A DNA stretch of 64,000 nucleotides from Streptomyces sp. NBC_00234 (GTDB lineage Bacteria > Actinomycetota > Actinomycetes > Streptomycetales > Streptomycetaceae), in the NCBI RefSeq assembly GCF_036195325.1, contig NZ_CP108101.1:3720001-3784000 (forward strand), given 5' to 3'. Under the pieces are notes generated by a model. It had not been told where the DNA came from, searched no databases, and worked only from the letters and a program-made list of their open reading frames with translations. Below are positions 1-6,885 of the stretch, one piece after another. A program made the translations under genes and the position numbers. Position 1 is the stretch's first letter. Every line of letters begins with the position of its first letter.

Positions 1-623
1 CCGCTTCCCGCGGTGCGCACGTTCATCAGCAGGGCCGGATCGAAGAGGGAGTCGGTGGCGTTGCGCGGCTCGTTCGGGAAGTACAGCTGCGTGGTGAGGA
101 CCGGACGGCCGGGCGCCTGGGCCTTCACATGGATGTGCCGGGTGCGCCCGGGGTAGAGGCCCGCCACGACCGTGGTGAGCGTGAAGGCCCCGTTCGCGTC
201 GGTGAACTGGTGGCCGCGGAAGGCGTAACCGGCCATGTCGTACGCGCCGTTGGTGTCGGCCTGCCAGAAGTCGAGCAGCACTCCGGGAATGGGCCGGCAG
301 GCCCGGCCGAAGACGTATCCGCTGACGGTCAGCGGTACGCCGGGGGTTCCCGCCGTCACCAGGCTGGTGCGGCGTGGGGAGTTGGGCCTGAAGTACGGGC
401 CCTCCATCTGCGGCGGCGTGGGGTCGTCCCCGTCGTCGCAGGCGGGGGTTGGGGCGAGCAGCCGGCCCTCGGAGCCGGCGTCGCGGGCGAGCGCGACGCC
501 TCCTCCGGCGAGCAGGGGGGCGGCGCTCGCGACGATCGCTGCCTTCAGGAGACTCTTGCGGCTGATCCGTCGGTCGTGGGGGGCATCGTCGTTCGGGATG
601 CCGTCGCGTACTGCTGGAGTCAT
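1..623 (-). CDS. Intradiol ring-cleavage dioxygenase family protein, Tat-exported (3' end outside window)
   Basis: About 207 N-terminal residues are visible; the gene runs off the left edge. The ATG at 623 gives an N-terminus with a twin-arginine-like motif (RRISRKSLLK, residues 18-27) followed by an Ala/Leu-rich hydrophobic stretch, so Tat export is likely. The core matches the intradiol (protocatechuate/catechol dioxygenase) fold: GPYF near 75-78, DFWQADTNGAYD (118-129), and GLYPGRTRHIH (155-165). The expected non-haem Fe(III) ligands are all present: Tyr128, Tyr157, His163 and His165. Family members cleave catechol-type rings between the two hydroxyls. Exported actinomycete versions have unclear substrates, possibly lignin-derived or humic phenolics (inference). 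There is no co-directional partner in view. It reads away from the protease gene on the same strand, 49 nt downstream of it. Confidence 0.85.
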   Translation of the reverse strand, partial: MTPAVRDGIPNDDAPHDRRISRKSLLKAAIVASAAPLLAGGGVALARDAGSEGRLLAPTPACDDGDDPTPPQMEGPYFRPNSPRRTSLVTAGTPGVPLTVSGYVFGRACRPIPGVLLDFWQADTNGAYDMAGYAFRGHQFTDANGAFTLTTVVAGLYPGRTRHIHVKAQAPGRPVLTTQLYFPNEPRNATDSLFDPALLMNVRTAGS

Positions 624-672
624 GACGTATTCCTCGGAACGGGGAGAGGACGTACGGACAGGGGCTGTCTGG

Positions 673-2052
673 TCAGATCCGCTGCCACAGCGCGGGCACG
701 TTCGGCGGCTGCCAGCCCGCCTGGGCCGTGTGGGCCTGGAGGCAGCGGTAGGTCGCGCCGCCGTACGTCACCGTGGCTCCGGCGGCGTACGCCGTGCCCG
801 CGGCCCAGGTCCCGCCCGGCTCGGTCGGCGGGTCCGTCGGCTCGGTGGGCGGGTCGGTCGGGGTGCCGCTGGTCATCAGCGTCAGCCCGTAGACCTGGAG
901 CGCGGCGTTCACCGGCTGGAAGTACGTCGTACCGCCTGACGAGCAGTTCCCGGAGCCGCCGGAGGTGACCCCCTGGGCCTGGCTGCCGGAGAGGAACGAG
1001 CCGCCGGAGTCACCGGGTTCGGCGCACACACTGGTGCGGGTCACCGGGGAGATGGTGCCCTCCGGGTAGGTGACGCTGGTGTTGCGCTGCTGGATGGTGC
1101 CGCAGTGCCAGCCGGTCGTCGATCCGGAGCGGCAGACCGAGGCGCCTTCGAGCATCTCGGTGGAGCCGGTGACGGTCACATCTCCCCTGCCGTAGCCGTT
1201 CACCAGGCCCCGCGGGGTCCAGGAGGAGTTGGTGGCGACCCAGGCGTAGTCCCGGCCGGGGAAGGTGGATGCCTGGAAGGAGCCCTGGGCCTGCTGGTTG
1301 ACGCCGTTGGTGGTCGTGCCGGCCCTGCCGCAGTGCCCCGCGGTGACGAAGCCGTTCTGCGTACCGCGCTTGACGGGGAAGCCGATCGAGCAGCGGCCCG
1401 AGCCGTTCATGTAGTACGCGTCGCCGCCGCGCAGGTCCGCGAGGGCGCGGGGCCGCTCGGCGGACCGGTTGACCTTCACCAGGGAGCGGGAGACACCGGC
1501 GGCGTCGAGGAAGGCGCGCGCGGCCGAGGCGTCCGCGGCGTTGACGACGACCCGGTTGGTGCGCACGTCGACGTACCAGGAGGGCACGTTCCGCGGGGAC
1601 TCGGCCCGTGCCACGCCGTCCAGCGCGGCCTTCGCGGCTTCGAGGCGGTCCAGGCTGTGGCCGACGACCTCGGCCTCGGCGCCCGCGGCGGTGATGCGTG
1701 CGGCCTCCGTGCTGTCGGTGGTGGCGACGGTGAGCGTGGCGCCGTCTCCGCTCACCCTGGCTCCGGCGAAGCTGGCGCCGAGGGACTTCTCCAGCCCGGC
1801 GGCGACGGCCGCGGCGCGGTACTCGTCGCCTATCCGGCTCTTCGCCTCCTTCTCGCTCAGGCCGAGATCGCGTCGCATGGCGTCGATCAGACCGGGTGAC
1901 ACCTGCTCGGCCGCGACCGCGGAGGGGGTGGCGGTGCCCGTCGGGTCGGCCGAAGCGGTTCCGGTCAGACCTGCGAGGGCGAGCGCTCCCACCGCCGCGG
2001 TGGCGGTACATGCGGCGAGTGCGCGTCTGCGGAGTGCGGTGGTGGTCTCCAC
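673..2052 (-). CDS. Secreted streptogrisin-type S1 serine protease with C-terminal chitin-binding module
   Basis: 459 aa preproprotease. I chose the GTG at 2052 because GGAGAG lies 4 nt upstream; the reading frame stays open to 2133, but that stretch is not signal-like. Residues 1-35 are a signal peptide ending ASA. About 50-200 resembles the alpha-lytic protease pro-domain. The mature S1 domain begins near ADLRGGDAYY (205) and has the complete catalytic triad: His240 (TAGHCG), Asp268 (GRDYAW) and Ser349 (GDSGGS). A Thr/Pro linker (TDPPTEPTDPPTEP, about 399-412) leads to a short WAAGTAYAAGATV...ALWQ module (415-459) typical of CBM5/12 chitin-binding domains. The architecture is that of streptogrisin C/D-like enzymes. 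The likely role is extracellular protein degradation on chitinous material such as fungal wall or insect cuticle (inference). Confidence 0.92.
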   Translation of the reverse strand: METTTALRRRALAACTATAAVGALALAGLTGTASADPTGTATPSAVAAEQVSPGLIDAMRRDLGLSEKEAKSRIGDEYRAAAVAAGLEKSLGASFAGARVSGDGATLTVATTDSTEAARITAAGAEAEVVGHSLDRLEAAKAALDGVARAESPRNVPSWYVDVRTNRVVVNAADASAARAFLDAAGVSRSLVKVNRSAERPRALADLRGGDAYYMNGSGRCSIGFPVKRGTQNGFVTAGHCGRAGTTTNGVNQQAQGSFQASTFPGRDYAWVATNSSWTPRGLVNGYGRGDVTVTGSTEMLEGASVCRSGSTTGWHCGTIQQRNTSVTYPEGTISPVTRTSVCAEPGDSGGSFLSGSQAQGVTSGGSGNCSSGGTTYFQPVNAALQVYGLTLMTSGTPTDPPTEPTDPPTEPGGTWAAGTAYAAGATVTYGGATYRCLQAHTAQAGWQPPNVPALWQRI

Positions 2053-2243
2053 GTAACTCTCCTTGGCGTGAGGGGTGTTGGGCTCCGGGCCGGGAACCCG
2101 GTCGGGGATTGCCGAAAACGTAGCCGCGCGCACGACGGCCGAGGAGATCCCGTCCGCCCCCTCACTTCGCGTTATGGGGCACCCCGGCGATCTCCCGCGC
2201 GGGACCGGAACTCCCTCCCGGAGGCCCGCTATAGGCTCCGCGC

Positions 2244-3293
2244 ATGGCGACGCACGAGCACGAGATCACGGCACCCGTCGACCTCTGCGGGCCCGGGGGC
2301 CGGCTGAATCCGGCCGCTGTCGGGTGGTCCAGGAAGCCGCTGCACCGCGCCAACCTGCGGGGCTGGGGCCGGACGAAGCGGTGGGAGTACTGGTGCGTGA
2401 CGACGCCCACCCATCTCGTGGCGCTGACCGTGAGCGACCTCGACTTCCTGGGCCTGAACACGGTCTACGTCCTCGAATACGGGCCCGGGGGCCGCGAGTT
2501 CGAGCGCACGGCGATCGTTCCCGGCGCCCGTGGCATCACCCTCCCGGAGGCCGTCGCCGGAGCACCGGGCTCCGCCGACGTGGTGGTGGGACCGGCCCGG
2601 CCGACCCGTGGCGCGGTGCGGATCGAGATCCGCGACGAGCCCGGGGGCACCCGGCTGCGGGCCCGTTGCCTGACCCCGGACCGGCAGCCGGTGGAGGTGG
2701 ACCTGCTGGTCTCCCGCCCGGCCGGTCACGAATCGCTGTCGGTCGTCGTGCCCTGGAGCAGCACCCGTTTCCAGTACACGTCCAAGCAGACGGCGCTCCC
2801 CGCGACGGGCCGGGTCCGGATCGGCACCGACGTCCTGCCCTTCGCGGCGGAGGACACCTGGGCGGTCCTGGACCACGGACGCGGTCGCTGGCCGCGCTCG
2901 GTCGACTGGAACTGGGGCGCGGCCTCGGGCCGTACCGACGGCCGGACCGTGGGCCTCCAGTTCGGCGGGCGGTGGACGGCGGGCACCGGTTCCACGGAGA
3001 ACGGGCTGTGCGTGGACGGCCGGCTCACCAAGATCGGCGAGGAACTGGCGTGGAACTGGTCCCCCGAGGACCTCCTCTCCCCCTGGACCGTGCGTACCCC
3101 GTCCTCGGACCAGGTGGATCTGGCCTTCACCCCGTTCCACAACCGCTCGACACGCACGGAGGCCGGACTGATCGCCAACCGCACCGACCAGTGCTTCGGC
3201 CACTACGACGGCCGTATCCGCACCGACGACGGCACCGAGATCGTCGTCGAACGGCTGCTGGGCTGGGCCGAGGACGTCCACATGCGCTGGTGA
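2244..3293 (+). CDS. DUF2804 domain-containing protein
   Basis: 349 aa, ATG at 2244. The sequence is rich in Trp and Gly with the pattern I associate with DUF2804: LCGPGGRLNPAAVGWSRKPL near 16-35, WGRTKRWEYWCV (46-57), a central DHGRGRWPRSVDWNWG stretch, and a C-terminal FGHYDGRIRTDDG region. There is no signal peptide or membrane segment. DUF2804 proteins are predicted beta-rich cytoplasmic proteins with no established biochemical function. Some resemble AttH/hydroxyneurosporene dehydrogenase-like lipocalin folds, which would suggest binding of a hydrophobic ligand (inference only). The APH-like gene follows after 36 nt on the same strand, so the two may be co-transcribed. Upstream, the divergent gap of 191 nt to the protease would carry its promoter. 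Confidence 0.8.
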   Translation: MATHEHEITAPVDLCGPGGRLNPAAVGWSRKPLHRANLRGWGRTKRWEYWCVTTPTHLVALTVSDLDFLGLNTVYVLEYGPGGREFERTAIVPGARGITLPEAVAGAPGSADVVVGPARPTRGAVRIEIRDEPGGTRLRARCLTPDRQPVEVDLLVSRPAGHESLSVVVPWSSTRFQYTSKQTALPATGRVRIGTDVLPFAAEDTWAVLDHGRGRWPRSVDWNWGAASGRTDGRTVGLQFGGRWTAGTGSTENGLCVDGRLTKIGEELAWNWSPEDLLSPWTVRTPSSDQVDLAFTPFHNRSTRTEAGLIANRTDQCFGHYDGRIRTDDGTEIVVERLLGWAEDVHMRW

Positions 3294-3329
3294 CTCCCCC
3301 TCCGGCGGCGGCCCGGGTAGGTTCCCCTC

Positions 3330-4025
3330 ATGCACACAGGCCAACCGCTGGGCTCAGGACGCACCGCCGATGTGTACGAGATCGACGAGTCCTGGGTCCT
3401 GCGCCGCTACCGCGACGGCACCGACGCCACGCCCGAACTGGCCGTCATGGCGTACCTCGCCGCCTCCGGATTCCCCGTCCCCCGCATAGGCCCGCCCGCC
3501 GGTCCCTCGATGCCGCTCTCCGATCTGGTCCTGGAGCGGCTGACCGGACCGACGATGGCCGAGGCCCTGCTCGCGGGCACGCTCAGCGGGCCGGAGGGTG
3601 CCGAGACGCTGGCCCGGCTCCTGCGCGAACTGCACACGATCCCGCCCCGGCTCTCCCACGACCCGGACGACCGGATGATCCATCTCGATCTGCATCCCGA
3701 GAACGTGATGCTGACGCCCGGCGGTCCGGTGGTGATCGACTGGAGCAACGCCTCGGAGGGCCCGCCGGAGCTGGACCGGGCCATGTCGTCCCTGATCCTG
3801 GCCCAGGTCTCGCTCGACCCCGCGTTCCCATCCGGGGACGCCGTCCGGGGGCTGCTCGGGGAACTGCTCGACCGGCTCGCCGAGGACGGCGGCGTACCCG
3901 CGGACGCCCTCGCCCGTGCCACAGCGCTCCGCGCATCGGACCCGTGCCTGACCGAAGGGGAACGGGCGGCGCTCGACGCGGCGGCGGAGCTGGTCGCCGC
4001 GGGGGCGGGCCTGGCCAGGGACTGA
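3330..4025 (+). CDS. Small aminoglycoside-phosphotransferase-like kinase
   Basis: 231 aa, shorter than the usual 260-300 aa of APH-family kinases. The N-lobe starts LGSGRTADVYEID (7-19), a glycine-loop-like strand pair, with VLRRYRDG as the probable Lys/Arg strand. The catalytic loop HLDLHPENVM (118-127) contains the Brenner-type Asp120 and Asn125. VVIDWSNAS (134-142) is the DFG-equivalent, with Asp137 binding metal. The family phosphorylates small molecules such as aminoglycosides, choline or sugars; nothing here identifies a substrate, and it should not be read as a resistance gene. Co-directional with the DUF2804 gene 36 nt upstream. The 3' end faces the response regulator gene across 31 nt. 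Confidence 0.8.
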   Translation: MHTGQPLGSGRTADVYEIDESWVLRRYRDGTDATPELAVMAYLAASGFPVPRIGPPAGPSMPLSDLVLERLTGPTMAEALLAGTLSGPEGAETLARLLRELHTIPPRLSHDPDDRMIHLDLHPENVMLTPGGPVVIDWSNASEGPPELDRAMSSLILAQVSLDPAFPSGDAVRGLLGELLDRLAEDGGVPADALARATALRASDPCLTEGERAALDAAAELVAAGAGLARD

Positions 4026-4056
4026 GCCGTCTGTCGAAGGACCAGACCCTAGGGTC

Positions 4057-4701
4057 CTAACCGCGCAGATAGGCCAGTACGGCGAGCACGCGTCGGTTCG
4101 TCTCGTCGGTCAGCGAGAGGTCGAGCTTCGTCAGGATGGAGCCGAAGTGCTTGCTGACGGTGCCCTCACTGACCGACATCGCCTGCGCCACCGACGCGTT
4201 CGAGCGGCCTTCGGCCATCAGCCCCAGCACCTCCTGCTCGCGTGCGGTGAGCCGGGACAGCGGATCGCGGCGGTGCCTGAGCAGTTGGCGTACGACCTCC
4301 GGATCGACCACGGTGGCGCCGTCGGCGACCCGCTGGAGCGCGTCGACGAACTCCTCCACGTTGCCGATCCGCTCCTTGAGGAGATAGCCGACGCCCGTGC
4401 CGTCGGAGGTGTCCAGCAACTCCTCGGCGTAGGCGCGCTGGACGTACTGACTGAGGACGAGGACGGGCAGCTGAGGCCGCGCCCCGCGCAGGGCGACGGC
4501 GGCCCGCAGCCCCTCGTCGGAGAATCCGGGCGGCATCCGCACATCGGTCACGACGATGTCCGGATCGTGTGCGCCGACCGCCGCGGTGAGCTCGTCGGCG
4601 GTGCCGACGCCCGCCACGACCTGGTGGCCGAACCGCTCCAGCAGACCGACGAGACCTTCCCGCAGGAGCACGCTGTCCTCGGCCAGCACGATGCGCAACA
4701 T
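4057..4701 (-). CDS. NarL/LuxR-family response regulator
   Basis: 214 aa. Receiver domain (about 1-120) with acidic residues at 8-9 (AED), phospho-acceptor Asp53 (VVTDVRMPPG) and the Lys of YLLKERI. A LuxR-type helix-turn-helix (about 147-212) carries LTAREQEVLGLMAEGRSNASVAQ and SEGTVSKHFGSIL. The ATG at 4701 overlaps the kinase stop codon by one base (TGATG), so translation is coupled. It is the cognate regulator of the upstream sensor kinase. The conserved pairing with the divergent MacB-type ABC genes suggests that it controls that exporter and its own operon, probably through the inverted repeat at 6055-6076 (inference). The inducing signal is unknown; cell-envelope stress or antimicrobial peptides would be typical for this arrangement. 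Confidence 0.93.
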   Translation of the reverse strand: MLRIVLAEDSVLLREGLVGLLERFGHQVVAGVGTADELTAAVGAHDPDIVVTDVRMPPGFSDEGLRAAVALRGARPQLPVLVLSQYVQRAYAEELLDTSDGTGVGYLLKERIGNVEEFVDALQRVADGATVVDPEVVRQLLRHRRDPLSRLTAREQEVLGLMAEGRSNASVAQAMSVSEGTVSKHFGSILTKLDLSLTDETNRRVLAVLAYLRG

Positions 4702-6038
4702 CAGATCCTCAGGGCGGAATCGGGTACGTCCAGCCGGAACACCGTCGGACCTCCGGGCGGGCTGGACAGTAGCAGGTGGCCGTCCAGCACCGAGATGCGG
4801 TCGGCCACGCCCTGGAGCCCCGTGCCGACGGCCGTGTCCGCACCGCCCGCCCCGTCGTCGCGCACCTCGACCACCAACACCCCTTCCACGACACGGCCGT
4901 TCACCCCGGCCCGGCTCGCCCCGCTGTGCTTGGCCACATTGGCGAGCGCCTCGCAGACCGCGAAGTACACAGCCGTCTCGACGTGTTCGGGGAGCCGCCC
5001 CGGCAGCTCGAACTCCACGTCGACAGGGACCGCCGACCGGTCCGCGAGGTCCTCGACCGCCGCCTGAAGACCGCGGTCGGTGAGCACCTGGGGGTGGATT
5101 CCCTGGATCAGTTCCCTGATCTCGACCAGCGCGGCCCGTGCCTCGTCGTGCGCCGTGGCGAGCAGACCCCCCAGCGGCTCGGCCGGGCTCTCCAGCCTGG
5201 CCAGGCCCAGTGTCATCGACAGGGCGACGAGCCGCTGCTGCGCACCGTCGTGCAGATCGCGCTCGATCCGCCGGCGCTCCGCCTCGAAGGCGTCCACCAA
5301 CCGCATCCGCGACCGGCCCAGTTCCACGATCCTGGCATCGGTCCCGCTGCCGCCCGGAGCCAGCATCCACCGGGTCAGCGCGCCGCGCGCCGCGGCCACC
5401 AGCCCCACCGGGTAGGCGAACACCGGCAGCAGCAGGGCCCCGAGGAGCGCCACGGCGAACGCCTGCGGATACGTCTCCGCCAGCCCGAGCTTCAGTACGC
5501 GCACCTCCTCGCCCCCGGTGACCGCTGCCATCACGACCGGCGTCGCGAGCAGTCCCCCGCAGACCGCGATCACGGTCCCGGCCACCAGTGCCTCCAGGGG
5601 CCACAACACCCAGGCGACCAGCAGCGCGAAGCCCAGCTCCCGCCAGGTGGCGGGCTCCCGGAGCCGGGTCCGCACCCAGGCGGCCGGACCGGTGCGGTCC
5701 GGGTCGCGGTGCGGATCACCGATCGGAGCGGGGTCGACGAGCCGCAGCCGGCGGCGCTCCAGCGCGGCCACCGGTATGCCGGTGAGCACGAGCATCAGGA
5801 GCAGCGGAATGCCGATCAGTACGAGGGTCAGCGCACTGCCCACGACCGCCAGCAGCAGGACACAGCCGAGGACGGCCAGCCCGACGGGAACCCCCGTGAG
5901 GAGATAGAGCGCCGAACGCCACGGCCACCCGCCGAGGAGGTAGCGGGGCCGTCGGAGAGCCTGACCGATGCTGAGGGAGCGCATGAGCGCACGGTAGAAG
6001 GTGCTGGTCGCGGGCCACCACCCAGCTGGCTCCACCAT
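4701..6038 (-). CDS. Two-component sensor histidine kinase (HisKA_3 type)
   Basis: About 445 aa from the ATG at 6038. Starts at 5984 (MRSLSIG) or 6134 are also in frame, but 6134 would overlap the divergent ABC start. The N-terminal half is a membrane sensor with two paired hydrophobic hairpins (LYLLTGVPVGLAVLGCVLL and following; ALLVAWVLWPLEALVAG and following). The cytoplasmic half has the dimerization/phosphotransfer helix ERRRIERDLHDGAQQRL with the phospho-His, then a HATPase_c domain with N-box CEALANVAKHSG and D/G box VRDDGAGG. No extracytoplasmic sensing domain of any size is seen, so it probably senses within or at the membrane. The one-base overlap with the response regulator makes this a standard two-gene operon, divergent from the ABC transporter at 6133. 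Confidence 0.88.
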   Translation of the reverse strand: MVEPAGWWPATSTFYRALMRSLSIGQALRRPRYLLGGWPWRSALYLLTGVPVGLAVLGCVLLLAVVGSALTLVLIGIPLLLMLVLTGIPVAALERRRLRLVDPAPIGDPHRDPDRTGPAAWVRTRLREPATWRELGFALLVAWVLWPLEALVAGTVIAVCGGLLATPVVMAAVTGGEEVRVLKLGLAETYPQAFAVALLGALLLPVFAYPVGLVAAARGALTRWMLAPGGSGTDARIVELGRSRMRLVDAFEAERRRIERDLHDGAQQRLVALSMTLGLARLESPAEPLGGLLATAHDEARAALVEIRELIQGIHPQVLTDRGLQAAVEDLADRSAVPVDVEFELPGRLPEHVETAVYFAVCEALANVAKHSGASRAGVNGRVVEGVLVVEVRDDGAGGADTAVGTGLQGVADRISVLDGHLLLSSPPGGPTVFRLDVPDSALRI

Positions 6039-6054
6039 CGGCCGGGAGCTGGGT

Positions 6055-6076
6055 GGGGTGGAGCTACCTCCACCCC
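6055..6076. promoter_or_regulatory. Perfect 9-bp inverted repeat, candidate operator between kinase and ABC operons
   Basis: GGGGTGGAG (6055-6063), spacer CTAC, CTCCACCCC (6068-6076). The halves are exact reverse complements. It lies 17 nt upstream of the kinase start and 57 nt upstream of the ABC ATPase start, in the only gap between the divergent operons. This is a natural place for binding of the NarL-type response regulator. Binding is inferred; it could instead form an RNA hairpin in the leader of either transcript. Confidence 0.55.
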
Positions 6077-6132
6077 CAGGACTCCTCCTCGCTGCGATGT
6101 GCGCGGCACGCGGCGTCGGTTGACTGATCCTC

Positions 6133-6885
6133 ATGAATCAGCAACCAGCCGACAGCCCGCCGGCCGTGCGGCTCCGTTCGGTCACCCGCTCCTTCGGAAA
6201 GCCGGCCGACTCCGTCACCGCCCTCGACGACGTCAGCCTCACCATCCCCGGCGGCACCTTCACCGCCGTCATGGGACCTTCCGGTTCCGGCAAGTCGACG
6301 CTGCTGCAGTGCACGGCGGGGCTGGACCGGCCGACCTCCGGCCAGGTGTTCCTCGGGGACACGGACCTGACGGGGCTCAGCGAACGGAAGCTGACTCTGC
6401 TGCGCCGCGACCGCATCGGCTTCGTCTTCCAGGCGTTCAACCTGCTGCCCTCCCTCACGGCGGCGCAGAACGTCGCGCTCCCGCTGCGGCTGGCGGGCCG
6501 GCGGCCCGGGCGGTCCGAGGTGCGCGACGTACTGGAGCAGGTCGGTCTCGCCGACCGGGCCGGGCACCGGCCCGGCGAACTGTCCGGCGGCCAGCAGCAG
6601 CGTGTGGCCCTGGCCAGGGCCCTCGTCACCCGGCCCGAGGTGCTGTTCGGGGACGAGCCGACCGGGGCGCTCGATTCGCAGACCGGCAGGGAGGTGCTGA
6701 CGCTGCTGCGTTCCATGGTCGACCGGGGGCAGACCGTGATCATGGTGACGCACGATCCGGTGGCCGCCTCGTACGCGGACCGGGTGGTGTTCCTGGCGGA
6801 CGGGTCGGTGCGGGACGAGCTGCACGACCCGACCGCCGAACAGGTCGCGGCGCGCATGACCGCAGCGGCGGTGGTCCCGTGCTGA
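6133..6885 (+). CDS. MacB/LolD-type ABC transporter ATP-binding protein
   Basis: 250 aa, ATG at 6133. Walker A GPSGSGKST (48-56), Q-loop region FVFQAFNLLPSLTAAQNV typical of the LolD/MacB/FtsE subgroup, signature LSGGQQQR, Walker B VLFGDEPTGALD, and H-loop VTHDP. It energizes the FtsX-like permease encoded immediately downstream, whose GTG start overlaps this gene by 7 nt. Such pairs in Gram-positive bacteria usually move lipoproteins, peptides or membrane-active antibiotics out of the membrane, or act as mechanotransmitters rather than classical pumps. The divergent kinase/regulator suggests inducible expression. There is no strong Shine-Dalgarno within 15 nt of the ATG, so leaderless or weak initiation is possible. 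Confidence 0.93.
   Translation: MNQQPADSPPAVRLRSVTRSFGKPADSVTALDDVSLTIPGGTFTAVMGPSGSGKSTLLQCTAGLDRPTSGQVFLGDTDLTGLSERKLTLLRRDRIGFVFQAFNLLPSLTAAQNVALPLRLAGRRPGRSEVRDVLEQVGLADRAGHRPGELSGGQQQRVALARALVTRPEVLFGDEPTGALDSQTGREVLTLLRSMVDRGQTVIMVTHDPVAASYADRVVFLADGSVRDELHDPTAEQVAARMTAAAVVPC

Noticed and set aside
3330..4025. Aminoglycoside resistance gene
   Set aside because: Only the generic APH kinase fold is visible; the protein is short and lacks features of known resistance subfamilies.
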